Numbered from the stretch's first letter, positions 24,148-33,499 are shown. The stretch: 64,000 bases of DNA from Dechloromonas sp. ZY10 (GCF_041378895.1 NZ_CP144212.1:2155501-2219500), one strand, 5' to 3'. Notes: generated from the letters alone by a model not told the origin. Made by a program: numbers and translations.

Positions 24148-25836
24148 GTGACCCGACTTGTCACCCGTAACAGCCCGCCGCGCACTGCCTGGCAACTCGA
24201 ACAACAAGGCGTGCCGCCGCTGCTCGCCCGCCTCTATGCCGCACGTGGCGTCAGCGACCGCAGCGAGCTCGATTACGAACTCAAGTCGCTGCTGCCACCG
24301 GCCACGCTGACCCATGCCACCGATGCTGCCGTGCTGCTGGCCGACGCGATCGAAGCCGAAGCCAGGCTACTGATCGTCGGCGATTACGATTGCGACGGCG
24401 CCACGGCCACCGCCGTCGGCATGCGCGGTCTGCGCCTGCTCGGCGCCGAAGTCGATTTCCTGGTCCCGGACCGCTTCAAGTTCGGCTACGGACTGTCGCC
24501 GGAAATCGTCGACCTTGCCGCCGAGCAATCACCGGACATGATCGTCACCGTCGATAACGGCATCGCCAGCCTCGCCGGCGTCGCCCGCGCCCAGGAACTG
24601 GGCATGGCGGTGCTGATCACCGACCACCACTTGCCCGGCGATGAATTGCCGACTGCCGACTGCATCGTCAACCCCAACCAGCCCGGCTGCGACTTTCCCT
24701 CCAAGTGCATCGCCGGGGTCGGCGTGATGTTCTACGTGATGCTCGCGCTGCGCGCCGAACTGCGCACACGCGGCTGGTTTGCCGAGCGCCCTGAACCCAA
24801 TTTCGCCAGCCTGCTCGACCTGGTTGCGCTCGGCACCGTGGCCGACGTGGTCAAGCTCGACCGCAACAACCGCATCCTGGTCAGCCAGGGCCTCAAGCGC
24901 ATGCGCGCCGGCCAGATGCAGCCGGGCATTGCCGCGCTGTTCAAAGCCGCTGGCCGCGATGCCGGCCGCGCCACCGCCTTTGACCTCGGCTTTCTCCTCG
25001 GCCCCCGGTTGAACGCCGCCGGCCGCCTGGCCGACATGCGCCTGGGCATCGAATGCCTGATTACGGATGATCCGGCGCGAGCGCTGAATATTGCCCAGGA
25101 ACTTGACCAACTCAACCGCGAACGCCGCGAAATCGAATCGGGCATGCAGGAACAGGCACTGATCCTGCTTGAACGCCTGGACCCCGACGATCCGGCTCCC
25201 GGCATCGCGCTGTTCGACCCGGACTGGCACGAAGGCGTGGTCGGCATCCTCGCCTCGCGGATCAAGGAAAAACTGCACCGCCCGGTGTTTGCCTTTGCCC
25301 GTGGCGAGGGCGGCATCGTCAAGGGCTCGGGCCGTTCGATTCCCGGCCTGCACCTGCGCGACGCACTCGATCTCGTCGCCAAGCGCGCCCCCGGTCTGCT
25401 GCTGCGTTTTGGCGGCCATGCGATGGCGGCCGGCGCAACCCTGGCCGAAGAGGATTTCCCGCGTTTCCAGTCGCTCTTTGCCGAGATCGCCGGCGAATTG
25501 CTGGCCCCCGCCGACCTCACCCGTACCCTGGAAACCGACGGCCCGCTCGAAGGCGGCTACATTTCGCTGGAAACCGCCCGCCTGCTCGAAAATCAGGTCT
25601 GGGGCCAGGGCTTCCCGGCGCCGCTGTTCCTCGACCAGTTCGAAGTCGAGCAGCAGCGCATCCTCAAGGACAAGCACCTCAAGCTGCGACTGCGCAAGGG
25701 CAACACCCGGATCGACGCAATCCAGTTCAACTACCTGCAGCAACCCGGTGCCCAAGCCCGGATCGCCTATCGGCTGGCAATCAACGAATATCAGGGTGTC
25801 GAAAGCCCGCAACTGATGATCGAGTATCTTGAATGA
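24148..25836 (+). CDS. recJ: Single-stranded-DNA-specific exonuclease RecJ
   Basis: 5'-3' single-strand exonuclease of the DHH family used in recombination and mismatch repair. The 562-residue product carries motif I (VGDYDCDGATATAV, near residue 78), TVDNGIAS, the DHH motif in LITDHHLPG, GPRLNAAGRL, and in the DHHA1 part LRFGGHAMAAGATL. It starts with GTG at 24148, preceded by AAGGA at good spacing. Its stop overlaps the next gene by four bases (ATGA). All catalytic motifs are intact and the length is normal. Confidence 0.96.
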   Translation: MTRLVTRNSPPRTAWQLEQQGVPPLLARLYAARGVSDRSELDYELKSLLPPATLTHATDAAVLLADAIEAEARLLIVGDYDCDGATATAVGMRGLRLLGAEVDFLVPDRFKFGYGLSPEIVDLAAEQSPDMIVTVDNGIASLAGVARAQELGMAVLITDHHLPGDELPTADCIVNPNQPGCDFPSKCIAGVGVMFYVMLALRAELRTRGWFAERPEPNFASLLDLVALGTVADVVKLDRNNRILVSQGLKRMRAGQMQPGIAALFKAAGRDAGRATAFDLGFLLGPRLNAAGRLADMRLGIECLITDDPARALNIAQELDQLNRERREIESGMQEQALILLERLDPDDPAPGIALFDPDWHEGVVGILASRIKEKLHRPVFAFARGEGGIVKGSGRSIPGLHLRDALDLVAKRAPGLLLRFGGHAMAAGATLAEEDFPRFQSLFAEIAGELLAPADLTRTLETDGPLEGGYISLETARLLENQVWGQGFPAPLFLDQFEVEQQRILKDKHLKLRLRKGNTRIDAIQFNYLQQPGAQARIAYRLAINEYQGVESPQLMIEYLE

Positions 25837-26411
25837 ACGCTCCGCGCCGCCCCAAACCGCCGGTATCCCGGGTCAAGGCCGGCCCGGCCACGGCAGCCGC
25901 CGTCCGCCCCGATCTCCCGGCCCTCGCTGCCAGCTATCAGACCGCTGCCGTGATTCCCCACTGTACCCGCTGCACCCGGCCGTGCTGCAAGCTCGATGCG
26001 CTGGTGCTCGACCTCGACTGGCGCCAGGTCAAGACCCTGTGGCGGATTGAGGAAGCCCGCCCGGACTTCGACCGCCGCCTGCGCGCCGGCCAAGGGCCGA
26101 ACGAAATCCGCGAGGCTCAGGGGCGCTATTACGTGCACACCAAGCCCTGCCCGGCTTATGACCAGAATGCCGGCATCTGCCGCGTCTATGGCCAGGACAT
26201 CAAGCCGGTCGGCTGTTCGGATTTTCCAGTGTATGAAGACGAAGGCGAAGTCATCGCCGATCTGCGCTGCGAGGCGGTCGATCTCGACGCGCTCTGCGAG
26301 CACCTGCGCACCGCCGCCGGCCCGGCTTACCGGCTGCAGCAGCGCGCCGACCCGGACTTTCCCTTCCTGGTCACGCTGTCGTTGAAGAAAGCCGGGACGC
26401 GCCGCCGCTAA
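25833..26411 (+). CDS. YkgJ-family Cys-cluster protein
   Basis: The 192-residue product has the zinc- or iron-chelating pattern of the YkgJ/CxxCxxCC family: HCTRCTRPCCKLDA near residue 45, then PCPAYDQNAGICRVYG and PVGCSDFPVY, giving about eight cysteines in the expected order. The N-terminal 30 residues are basic and Pro/Ala-rich. Function is unknown; metal binding is a family inference. The gene is translationally coupled to recJ by a 4-base overlap and is followed by a strong palindromic terminator. Confidence 0.82.
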   Translation: MNAPRRPKPPVSRVKAGPATAAAVRPDLPALAASYQTAAVIPHCTRCTRPCCKLDALVLDLDWRQVKTLWRIEEARPDFDRRLRAGQGPNEIREAQGRYYVHTKPCPAYDQNAGICRVYGQDIKPVGCSDFPVYEDEGEVIADLRCEAVDLDALCEHLRTAAGPAYRLQQRADPDFPFLVTLSLKKAGTRRR

Positions 26412-26416
26412 AGGCT

Positions 26417-26458
26417 TTTTTGCGGTTTATCACGGTCGACCGTGATAAACCGCAAAAA
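26417..26458. terminator. 42-bp perfect palindrome, bidirectional terminator; repeat copy 2 of 3
   Basis: Every base from 26417 to 26458 pairs in an inverted repeat centred between 26437 and 26438. The ends are T5 on the left and A5 on the right, so both strands end in a U-tract, as in a bidirectional intrinsic terminator. It lies between the convergent YkgJ and GGDEF-EAL genes. The centre is the 16-mer TCACGGTCGACCGTGA found also at 18139 and 34755. Confidence 0.9.
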
Positions 26459-26479
26459 TCACACTACCCGCTGCCTGCT

Positions 26480-28657
26480 TCAGCCGCCCCCCGGATGTGC
26501 GTTGAGATAGGCTGCCAGCGCTTCGACCGGCAGCGGCCGGGCAAACAGGTAACCCTGGAATTCCTCGCACCCGAGCGCATTGAGCACCGCCTGTTGCGAC
26601 GGCCGCTCGACCCCCTCGGCCACCACCCGCAAACCCAGGCTGTGCGCCAGCGAAACGATGGCGCGGGTGATCGCGGTCGCTTCGGCGTCGCCGTCGCATT
26701 CGAGAACGAAGGAACGGTCGACCTTGAGGATGTCGATGGGAAAGCGCTTGAGGTAAGCCAGCGAAGAGTAGCCGGTACCAAAGTCGTCGATCGCGATGTC
26801 CACCCCCATCGCCTTGAGTTCGTGCAGTACCGCCAGCGAGCGTTGCACGTCACCCATCAGCATCCCCTCGGTAATTTCCAGTTCGAGGTTCTGCGGCGGC
26901 AGGCCGGCCTCGTCCAGCACCGAGCGGACCAGCGCCGCCAGATCACGCTCGCGGAACAGCCGTGGCGAGATATTCACCGCCACCCGCAGGTCGAGGTGCC
27001 CAGCCTTGCGCCAGTTGGCCGCCTCGTGGCAGGCCGCGCGCAGCACGAACCAGGTCAGCTGGCCGATCAGCCCGGTTTCCTCGGCCAACGGAATGAAACG
27101 CACCGGTGAAACGCTGCCGAATTCCTCGCTATCCCAGCGCACCAGCGCCTCGAAGCCGACGGCCCGGCCCAGGGCATTGACCTTGGGCTGGTAGACCACG
27201 TACAGATCTTCGTTGCCGACCGCCTTGCGCAAGGCCGACTCGAGCGCCAGCCGGTCGCGCGCCGCCGAGTTGAGCGCCGAGGTGTAGAACTGGAACTGCC
27301 CCTTACCCAGCCGCTTGGCGTGGTTCACCGCCGCATCTGCATGACGCAGCAGGCTTTCCATTTCCTCACCATCGTCGGGAAAGACGCTGACACCAATACT
27401 GCAATCAACCTGCAGTTCATGCCCTTCCAGTTCGAAGGGTTCGGCAATCGCCGACTTCAAGCGCTGCAATACCTGCAAGCCATCGCTCTGGCCATCGTAA
27501 TCGCCGAGAATCAGCACGAATTCGTCGCCGCCATAGCGGGCCACCGTATCGGTATCGCGCAGACAGGCACGCAACCGCTGGGCAATCTCGACCAGCAGGC
27601 GGTCACCCGCACCATGGCCAAGGCTGTCATTGACGAACTTGAAGTTGTCCAGGTCGATGAAGGCGACGCCGCCACGCCGCCCCTGCCGGCGGGCACGCAG
27701 GACCGCCTGATGCAGGCGATCCTGCAGCAGGTTGCGGTTGGGCAAGCCAGTCAGCGGATCGTGGGTGGCCTGGTATTCAAGCTCGCGACGCGCCCGGTAA
27801 CGCTCGGTAATATCCTCGACCGTGCCTTCGTAGTACAAGGCCTCGCCGTCCTGGTCATAAACGATGTGCGCGTTTTCCGAGATCCAGATGCGGCTGCCAT
27901 CGCAGCGGTACACCTCGGATTCGAAATCAACCACCCGACCGGTCGCCACAATCCGCCGCTTGAACTCCTCGCGGCGTTCCGGATCGACATATAGCCGGCG
28001 CGCAATGTCCGACAGCCCGGCAATCAGGTCAGACGCGCTGGCGTAGCCGTAGAGCCTGGCCAGCGCACGGTTGGCGGCAAGATAGGCCCCATCAATCGAG
28101 GTCTGGAACATGCCGATCACCGAATCCTCGAAAATACTGCGATACCGCAACTCGGCATCGGCCAGCTGGCGTTCACGCATGACCTGCTCGGTCACCTCTT
28201 CGATAAAGCCTTCGAGTACATGCTCGCCCGATTCGTCTGCAACCACCGTGCCGCGTTCGAGCACCCATTTTTCGCTGCCGTCACGGTGAAAAATCCGGTA
28301 TTGCACGCGATAACGCCCGGATGCCTCGAGTGCGGCACAAACTGCCTGCCGCACCTTGACCCGGTCCTCCGGGTGGGTGATCGCTTCGAGCGAAGTCAGC
28401 TGGCTGTATTCCAGTTCCTCCGGCGTATAACCGGTGAGTACCCGGCAGCCATCGCTGACAAAGTGAAAGGTCCAGTTTTCGTCAATCGCCGAGCGATAGA
28501 CCATCCCTTCAAGGTTATCCACCAGCACCTGCAGCACCCGCCCGGAATCGATTCTGGACCAGGCCGAACGGCGCCGCAGGCGCGGTGCAAAGGCGGGGCG
28601 ACAAAGCAGCTTCCCGGCGACCATCTGTTTCTCCCAGCGATATATATTGTTCTTCAT
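26480..28657 (-). CDS. PAS-PAS-GGDEF-EAL cyclic-di-GMP protein
   Basis: Cytoplasmic c-di-GMP enzyme, 725 residues. Two PAS domains (about residues 35-165 and 170-290, each ending in a typical PAC segment such as EGTVEDITERYRARRELEYQ) are followed by a GGDEF domain with the intact active site RYGGDEFVLIL (near residue 379) and an EAL domain with FEALVRW (near 502) and DDFGTGYSSLAYLKR. Both synthase and phosphodiesterase motifs look complete, so the net activity cannot be told. The ATG at 28657 overlaps the stop of the upstream NIT gene (TGATG). Third gene of a signalling operon. Confidence 0.93.
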   Translation of the reverse strand: MKNNIYRWEKQMVAGKLLCRPAFAPRLRRRSAWSRIDSGRVLQVLVDNLEGMVYRSAIDENWTFHFVSDGCRVLTGYTPEELEYSQLTSLEAITHPEDRVKVRQAVCAALEASGRYRVQYRIFHRDGSEKWVLERGTVVADESGEHVLEGFIEEVTEQVMRERQLADAELRYRSIFEDSVIGMFQTSIDGAYLAANRALARLYGYASASDLIAGLSDIARRLYVDPERREEFKRRIVATGRVVDFESEVYRCDGSRIWISENAHIVYDQDGEALYYEGTVEDITERYRARRELEYQATHDPLTGLPNRNLLQDRLHQAVLRARRQGRRGGVAFIDLDNFKFVNDSLGHGAGDRLLVEIAQRLRACLRDTDTVARYGGDEFVLILGDYDGQSDGLQVLQRLKSAIAEPFELEGHELQVDCSIGVSVFPDDGEEMESLLRHADAAVNHAKRLGKGQFQFYTSALNSAARDRLALESALRKAVGNEDLYVVYQPKVNALGRAVGFEALVRWDSEEFGSVSPVRFIPLAEETGLIGQLTWFVLRAACHEAANWRKAGHLDLRVAVNISPRLFRERDLAALVRSVLDEAGLPPQNLELEITEGMLMGDVQRSLAVLHELKAMGVDIAIDDFGTGYSSLAYLKRFPIDILKVDRSFVLECDGDAEATAITRAIVSLAHSLGLRVVAEGVERPSQQAVLNALGCEEFQGYLFARPLPVEALAAYLNAHPGGG

Positions 28658-29547
28658 CAATTCAGGACCGGCACATCCTGATGTGCATCGAGCCAGGATT
28701 GTCCGGCATGGAGCAGGCTCTCGCCGCTGCCGTCCATCCACGAAAAGACCAGGTCGATTGCCCGTGTCGCCAGTGCAAAATACTGCTCCGGCGGCAACTC
28801 GACTCGTCCGCTCAGCAACTCCTCGCGAATCCCGAGCAACATCCGCTGTACCGCCTGCCGCGCACTTTCCGCGCGACTGCCACTTTCCCCGGCCAGTGCC
28901 GACTGCAGCAGCGACTCGGCACGGCTGACCAGAAATACCAGACGGACCCGGGCGACCGGCGAGCAACGCCCCTGGGCAGCAACTCCGGCCCCGACTGCCC
29001 GCGCCTGCCCAAGGCACTCGCTCAATGCCGGCAAGCGGCTGGCGTAGTTCCGGGCCAGCCGCTGCAAACCGGCATCGGGAAATAACGGTTCGACCCGCGC
29101 TTCGCCCACGGCGGCAAGCCACGACAGCGGCCGTTCCAGCAACTCGCTGTGGCGGGCAATGCTTTGCTCCGGGGTATGACCGGCCAGTCCGTCGCGCAGT
29201 TTCTCCCAACGGAAGCGAAATAATTGCAGTTCGTTGGGCGTCAGGCAGGGATGTGCCTGCAGGCTCTCACGCTGTGCCAATTCGCGCAGGCGGGGCAGCA
29301 ATTCGTCAATCTGCCGTGCTTTTTCCTCAAGCCGCCGCTTGAAGCCAGCATCCCCTGACAACCAGGCGGAAGACATTCCCCGATGCTGCTGCAGGCTGGC
29401 GATCAGATTGAGGAGAATTTCGCAGGCGGCCAGATTGGCCGACAGCGACTGCGCGGCAAGCAGCCAGCGACGGCGCCGCTGCACCAGGAAATAGACAAGG
29501 ATCAGGGCAGCAAACAGGGCAGCCATTCCCGGCATCATCCATTGCAT
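28657..29547 (-). CDS. NIT-domain-like membrane protein without output domain
   Basis: The 296-residue product has one N-terminal membrane helix (about residues 5-23) followed directly by QRRRRW, and then an all-helical region with LIASLQQHRGMSSAWLSGD, the same signature as in NIT sensor domains and in the chemoreceptor at 18782. No HAMP, kinase or chemoreceptor signalling domain follows. The Arg cluster after the helix suggests by the positive-inside rule that the sensor is cytoplasmic. It lies 12 bases after a chemoreceptor gene that lacks a sensor and overlaps the GGDEF-EAL gene, so it may act as a separate input subunit. Function is inferred from context. Confidence 0.7.
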   Translation of the reverse strand: MQWMMPGMAALFAALILVYFLVQRRRRWLLAAQSLSANLAACEILLNLIASLQQHRGMSSAWLSGDAGFKRRLEEKARQIDELLPRLRELAQRESLQAHPCLTPNELQLFRFRWEKLRDGLAGHTPEQSIARHSELLERPLSWLAAVGEARVEPLFPDAGLQRLARNYASRLPALSECLGQARAVGAGVAAQGRCSPVARVRLVFLVSRAESLLQSALAGESGSRAESARQAVQRMLLGIREELLSGRVELPPEQYFALATRAIDLVFSWMDGSGESLLHAGQSWLDAHQDVPVLN

Positions 29548-29559
29548 GATCGACCTCCG

Positions 29560-30771
29560 TTATTCGTAATCAAAATCGTTGAGCACCACGTTCAACTGCC
29601 GTGCCAACTCATCGAGGTAACGCGACAATTCGCTGTTGGCATGCACCAGATGCTCGTTATCATCGGCCAGTCGGGCCACCTGCTCGATCGCCCGGGCAAT
29701 GCTGTGGGCCGCCTCGCTTTGCTCACGAACGGCCGCCGCAATATCGCGAATCAGGATCCGGGTCTCGCCAGCACTGCCTTCGGCCGCTTGTAACTCGGCG
29801 ACCGCCTCCGCCGCCGCCTGCATACTCTCGGCAGCCTCTTTCGCAGTGGCATGCATGGCCCGTTCCATCACCTCGACTTCATGCCGGACGCTCGCAATCC
29901 GCTGCCCGATTTCACCGGTAGCCTGCCCTGTCCGCTCCGCCAGCTTGCGCACCTCATCGGCCACCACGGCAAAACCGCGCCCCTGCTCTCCGGCACGTGC
30001 CGCCTCGATTGCGGCGTTGAGCGCCAGCAGATTGGTCTGCCCGGCAATTTCGGCGATCAAATCGACAATCGAAGTGATTTCCTGCGAACGCTCCCCGAGT
30101 CTTTGCGCACCGCTGGCGGTCGCGTCGACGGTAGCCGCCAGTTGCTGCAAGCCGCCGGCCAGGGTCGTCACTCGCCCGGCAGCCGCCTGAGCCTGGACGC
30201 CTGACCGTTCGGCCACAGTCGCTGCACCCTGAGCGCTGTCGCTGGTCATTCCGAGGCTGACGGTCAATTGCTCAAGCGTTGCCGAGGATGACAAAGTCAC
30301 GTCCCGCTGAGCGCGGACCCCATCATCGCCGCCGCTGGCATTGGCCCGGCCCTCGCCAGCGACGCTGTGGATTTCCTGGGCCATCCGCGCCAGCCCCAGC
30401 AGCATCCCGCACAAGGACCGTGCCATGCCATCCAGCCGCTCCCCCAGAGGTGCCAGTGCCAGGCAAGCCTCGCGGTTGATCCGCTGGCTGAGGCGCCCCT
30501 CGGACAAGGCCAGGGCGAGTTGATCGATGGCCAGACAGGCCCGCTCAAAACCACGCTGCATGCGCCAGGCCAAAGCGGCGGAGAGCAGCAGCAAGATTGC
30601 CCCGGTCAACAACAGCGACCACTCGGGACTGGCCGCCCAGGGCCGTGCCGCGCCGGCCAAGGCGCCTCCGGCCACGGCCAGCGAAGCAATCAGCAGGGCC
30701 TGCCCACGCTGACGGTGCAGGCAATCAAGCAGGGCGGGCGTCAAAGGATGGGATACGGACTCCTTGCTCAT
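29560..30771 (-). CDS. Methyl-accepting chemotaxis protein without periplasmic domain
   Basis: The 403-residue product has two closely spaced N-terminal membrane helices (about residues 25-45 and 52-70) with almost no loop between them, a HAMP-like segment, and a signalling domain with [19 protein letters not shown] and [18 protein letters not shown]. There is no room for a periplasmic ligand domain. The ATG at 30771 has a GGGAGAG site. It leads an operon with a NIT-only protein and a GGDEF-EAL protein. The C-terminal tail ends in DFDYE with no CheR-binding pentapeptide. Confidence 0.88.
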   Translation of the reverse strand: MSKESVSHPLTPALLDCLHRQRGQALLIASLAVAGGALAGAARPWAASPEWSLLLTGAILLLLSAALAWRMQRGFERACLAIDQLALALSEGRLSQRINREACLALAPLGERLDGMARSLCGMLLGLARMAQEIHSVAGEGRANASGGDDGVRAQRDVTLSSSATLEQLTVSLGMTSDSAQGAATVAERSGVQAQAAAGRVTTLAGGLQQLAATVDATASGAQRLGERSQEITSIVDLIAEIAGQTNLLALNAAIEAARAGEQGRGFAVVADEVRKLAERTGQATGEIGQRIASVRHEVEVMERAMHATAKEAAESMQAAAEAVAELQAAEGSAGETRILIRDIAAAVREQSEAAHSIARAIEQVARLADDNEHLVHANSELSRYLDELARQLNVVLNDFDYE

Positions 30772-31062
30772 CACTCTCTCCCGGACTGGCATCCAACTTA
30801 AACATGGAATGAAATCAGCAAAATCCCTGCCATCTTCGATGGTTTTTATTTTTATCGTTTAAATTCATTTTGTTAGAGAACAAACAAAGGATCCGGAAAA
30901 TTTTCAACAGGGATAATTTCACGATATGGAATCGAATATTCACTAATTTGGTGCATTCCCGCAGGACTTGTTGCTGCACCGCATCATCGTTGTGCAACGC
31001 AACAGCAGCCCCGGCCCCGGCTATAATTCGCGCCATTGCAACGCTTTAGTCACGGAACGAAC
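30772..31062. other. AT-rich divergent control region between the chemoreceptor operon and prfB
   Basis: This 291-base gap is clearly more AT-rich than its surroundings, especially 30850-30950. It must hold the promoters of both divergent transcripts. On the plus strand TATAAT lies at 31022-31027, about 35 bases before the prfB ATG. For the minus-strand operon no convincing hexamer pair was found. A 73-codon frame here looks spurious. Confidence 0.6.
31022..31027 (+). promoter_or_regulatory. -10 element of prfB
   Basis: TATAAT preceded by GGC, 35 bases upstream of the prfB start codon at 31063. No good -35 is visible at 17 bases. Confidence 0.6.
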
Positions 31063-32167
31063 ATGGAAGCCGAACAACTCAATGCCATCTCCAACCAGCT
31101 CGACGACCTGGCGCAGCGCGCCGCCGAGCTACGGAGGTATCTTTGACTACGATCACAAGCGCGAACGCCTGACGCTGCTGTCGAAGGAAATGGAAGATCC
31201 CAAGATCTGGGATGAGCCGAAACGCGCCCAGGACATGGGCCGAGAGAAAAAATCGCTGGAAGACATCGTCCTCGTCCTCGAAGCGGTCGATGCCGGGATC
31301 AAGGACGGCCGCGAGTTGTTCGAGATGGGCCGCGAGGAAAACGACGACGATACGCTGCACGCCGTCGAGGCCGACTGCGCCGAGATCGAAAAGAAGATTG
31401 CCACCCTCGAATTCCGCCGGATGTTCAACAACCCGGCCGACCCGTCGAACTGCTTCCTCGAAATCCAGGCCGGTGCCGGCGGTACCGAAGCCCAGGACTG
31501 GGCCTCGATGCTGTTGCGCATGTACCTGAAATTCGGCGAAAAGAAGGGGTTCACCGTGGAAGTCATGGAAGAGTCCGAAGGCGACGTCGCCGGCATCAAG
31601 AGCGCCACGGTCAAGCTGTCCGGCGACTATGCCTACGGCACCCTGCGCACCGAAACCGGCATCCACCGCCTGGTGCGCAAGTCGCCGTTTGACTCCAACG
31701 CCCGCCGCCATACCAGTTTCACCTCGGTCTTCGTCTTCCCGGAAGTCGATGAGTCGATCGAAATCGCGATCAACCCGGCCGACGTACGCACCGACACCTA
31801 CCGCGCCTCTGGCGCTGGCGGTCAGCACATCAACAAGACCGATTCTGCGGTGCGTCTGACCCACATCCCGACCGGCATCGTCGTCCAGTGCCAGAACGAC
31901 CGTTCGCAGCACCGCAACCGCGACGAGGCCTGGTCAATGCTGCGCGCCCGCCTCTACGAACACGAGTTGCGCAAGCAGCAGGCCGAACAGCAGAAGCTCG
32001 AAGATGCCAAGTCGGACATCGGCTGGGGTCACCAGATCCGTTCCTACGTGCTCGACCAGAGCCGGATCAAGGATCTGCGCACCAACTACGAAGTCGGCAA
32101 CACCCAGGCGGTGCTCGACGGCGACCTCGATGCCTTCATCGAGGCCAGCCTGAAGCAGGGCGTCTGA
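31063..32167 (+). CDS. prfB: Peptide chain release factor 2, programmed +1 frameshift
   Basis: RF2 ends translation at UGA and UAA. Frame 0 starts at ATG 31063 and runs 27 codons to CTT (31141-31143), then TGA at 31144-31146. After a +1 shift the frame continues from GAC at 31145 to the stop at 32167, giving 367 residues, the normal length. The C-terminal part has the stop-codon reading motif SPF in VRKSPFDSN (near residue 206) and the hydrolysis motif GGQ in [14 protein letters not shown] (near 251); the residue before SGAGGQ is Ala, as in most bacteria other than E. coli K-12. The gene is followed by an intrinsic terminator, and lysS, often downstream of prfB, is absent here. Confidence 0.97.
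31135..31147 (+). promoter_or_regulatory. RF2 +1 frameshift site
   Basis: The sequence CGGAGGTATCTTTGAC holds a Shine-Dalgarno-like AGG three bases before the slippery CTT, then TGA C. It matches the classical RF2 autoregulatory site: low RF2 stalls the ribosome at UGA and favours the shift. Confidence 0.95.
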
Positions 32168-32186
32168 GCGAACGCCCACGAAGAGA

Positions 32187-32214
32187 ACAAAGGGCGCCTT
32201 GCGGCGCCCTTTGT
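32187..32214. terminator. Terminator between prfB and the HDOD gene
   Basis: A 12-bp perfect stem, ACAAAGGGCGCC with GGCGCCCTTTGT, around the loop TTGC, followed by a T-rich tail (GTGTTT). It lies between convergent genes and could act both ways. Confidence 0.85.
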
Positions 32215-32218
32215 GTGT

Positions 32219-33058
32219 TTACCCCGGCAAACGGAATGCGTGGCGGTAGCGGGCCCGGCAGCGGCCCAAGCAGTCGAGCATGGTTGGCGATGAAAAATCG
32301 ATTTCCAGCAACTCGCAGGCCAGCGGATTGATGCGGATCACCCGGTTGTTCGGCGACTCGGGAAGATCGAGCGCCCGGGTCAGTACCTCGGCGATCATCA
32401 CCACAGCCTGCAAGCGGCTCTCCGGAGCATCGTCATCGTGATGCGTGGCGATTGCCCGCAACACCCCTTCCGGCAGATTCCAATGCTCGGCCAGCAGACA
32501 GCCGATCAGGCAATGATCGTAACCGAAGGCAGCCCGCTCATGCTCGATCAGCCGGCCATCGACTGCCGCCTGCTCGGCAACCGCGCGATATGCCTCGGGA
32601 TCCAGAACATGGAAGCAGAGTTGGCCGATGTCGTGCAGGATGCCAGCGATGTAGGCATCCTCGAGCGACAGATCGTGCAGTGCCGCAAGCTCCTGCGCGA
32701 CAATGGCAACCGCCAGCGAATGGGCATAGAAAAACGGGGTACTGCCTGCCGCCGCCTGGACAAAACGGTTCATTCCCGCACCAACCACAATCTGGCGTAC
32801 CCGATTGAGACCGATCAGCGAAGCAGCGGCAAACGGGTCGCTAAGATCAGCCTGCAGACGGAGACGGCGCACATGATTGGCAACCGACAGGATCTGCCCG
32901 GCAATTACCGCATCGTTACGCGCCACCCGGGCCAGGGTTTCAATCGAGAGGTCATCATCGCGCAACAATTCGAGCATCTGCTGGACCACGCGGGGAAACG
33001 GTGGCAGCGCCGCTGCAAGACGGGGTACTTCAAGTGACAGGTCGGCCTGACTCAGCAT
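32219..33058 (-). CDS. HDOD domain signalling protein
   Basis: The 279-residue product is almost wholly an HDOD domain: LPPFPRVVQQMLELLRDDD at the N-terminus, VARNDAVIAGQILSVANHV, and a later AGILHDIGQLCFHV segment resembling the HD pair. HDOD proteins are signalling components often tied to c-di-GMP or chemotaxis; most lack proven hydrolase activity. It overlaps the upstream small gene by 7 bases and is probably co-translated with it. No partner kinase or GGDEF gene is adjacent on the same strand. Confidence 0.85.
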   Translation of the reverse strand: MLSQADLSLEVPRLAAALPPFPRVVQQMLELLRDDDLSIETLARVARNDAVIAGQILSVANHVRRLRLQADLSDPFAAASLIGLNRVRQIVVGAGMNRFVQAAAGSTPFFYAHSLAVAIVAQELAALHDLSLEDAYIAGILHDIGQLCFHVLDPEAYRAVAEQAAVDGRLIEHERAAFGYDHCLIGCLLAEHWNLPEGVLRAIATHHDDDAPESRLQAVVMIAEVLTRALDLPESPNNRVIRINPLACELLEIDFSSPTMLDCLGRCRARYRHAFRLPG

Positions 33059-33396
33059 AGACAGGGTCCCAGCTGGCGCAGTGCGGCGAGCAACTCAATA
33101 CAACCCCGATCCTCCGGCTCACCGCCAAAGATCTGTTGCAGGCGTTGCTGGTATGCGGCCTCGGCAGTCGCCCATTCGGCATCGCCAGGACAGGCTTCAA
33201 GGACAGCCACGCACTCCACTCCCCGCGCGATCAACTGGGTAATGGTGCTCTCGGTCAACGTTGCACCGGCCCCGATCAGCAAGGTGGCACGACTGCCGTG
33301 CGCAGCCCGGGCCGGACGGGCGAGAACCATGCCGGCCTGCAGTTCGGTGACGGCCCGCCAGCAAAAATGCGCGGGCCCTTCCTGCTCGTCGTTCAT
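33052..33396 (-). CDS. Small protein resembling an HD-GYP-associated N-terminal domain
   Basis: The 114-residue product has the pattern ELQAGMVLARPARA...GATLTESTITQLIARGVECVAV, which resembles the short beta-rich segment found before HD-GYP or HDOD domains. Here it stands as a separate gene ahead of the HDOD gene with a 7-base overlap, so the two may form one functional unit split in two chains. A GGGTAGAGGG purine stretch precedes the ATG, with AAGG at usable spacing. Function is unknown. Confidence 0.65.
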   Translation of the reverse strand: MNDEQEGPAHFCWRAVTELQAGMVLARPARAAHGSRATLLIGAGATLTESTITQLIARGVECVAVLEACPGDAEWATAEAAYQQRLQQIFGGEPEDRGCIELLAALRQLGPCLC

Positions 33397-33452
33397 CCCT
33401 CTACCCTTGGCGTCAACCAGTTGACAGAAAACGTTAATTTAACGCAAACACC

Positions 33453-33458
33453 ATTATC
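33453..33458 (-). promoter_or_regulatory. Putative -10 for the HDOD pair
   Basis: GATAAT on the minus strand, 57 bases before the start of the small gene, inside an AT-rich 103-base gap that also has the palindrome GTTAATTTAAC nearby. The -35 (CAAAAT) is weak. Confidence 0.4.
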
Positions 33459-33499
33459 CCGGATGACTTTTTAAGATTTTGCATGTTTTCAGTGACCAG

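Noticed and set aside
30815-31036. 73-codon minus-strand frame in the prfB upstream gap
   Set aside because: AT-rich, no ribosome site, composition unlike neighbours, and it overlaps the prfB promoter.
31063-31146. prfB as a pseudogene because of the internal TGA
   Set aside because: The TGA lies in the known RF2 frameshift context (AGG, CTT TGA C) and the rest of the gene is intact.
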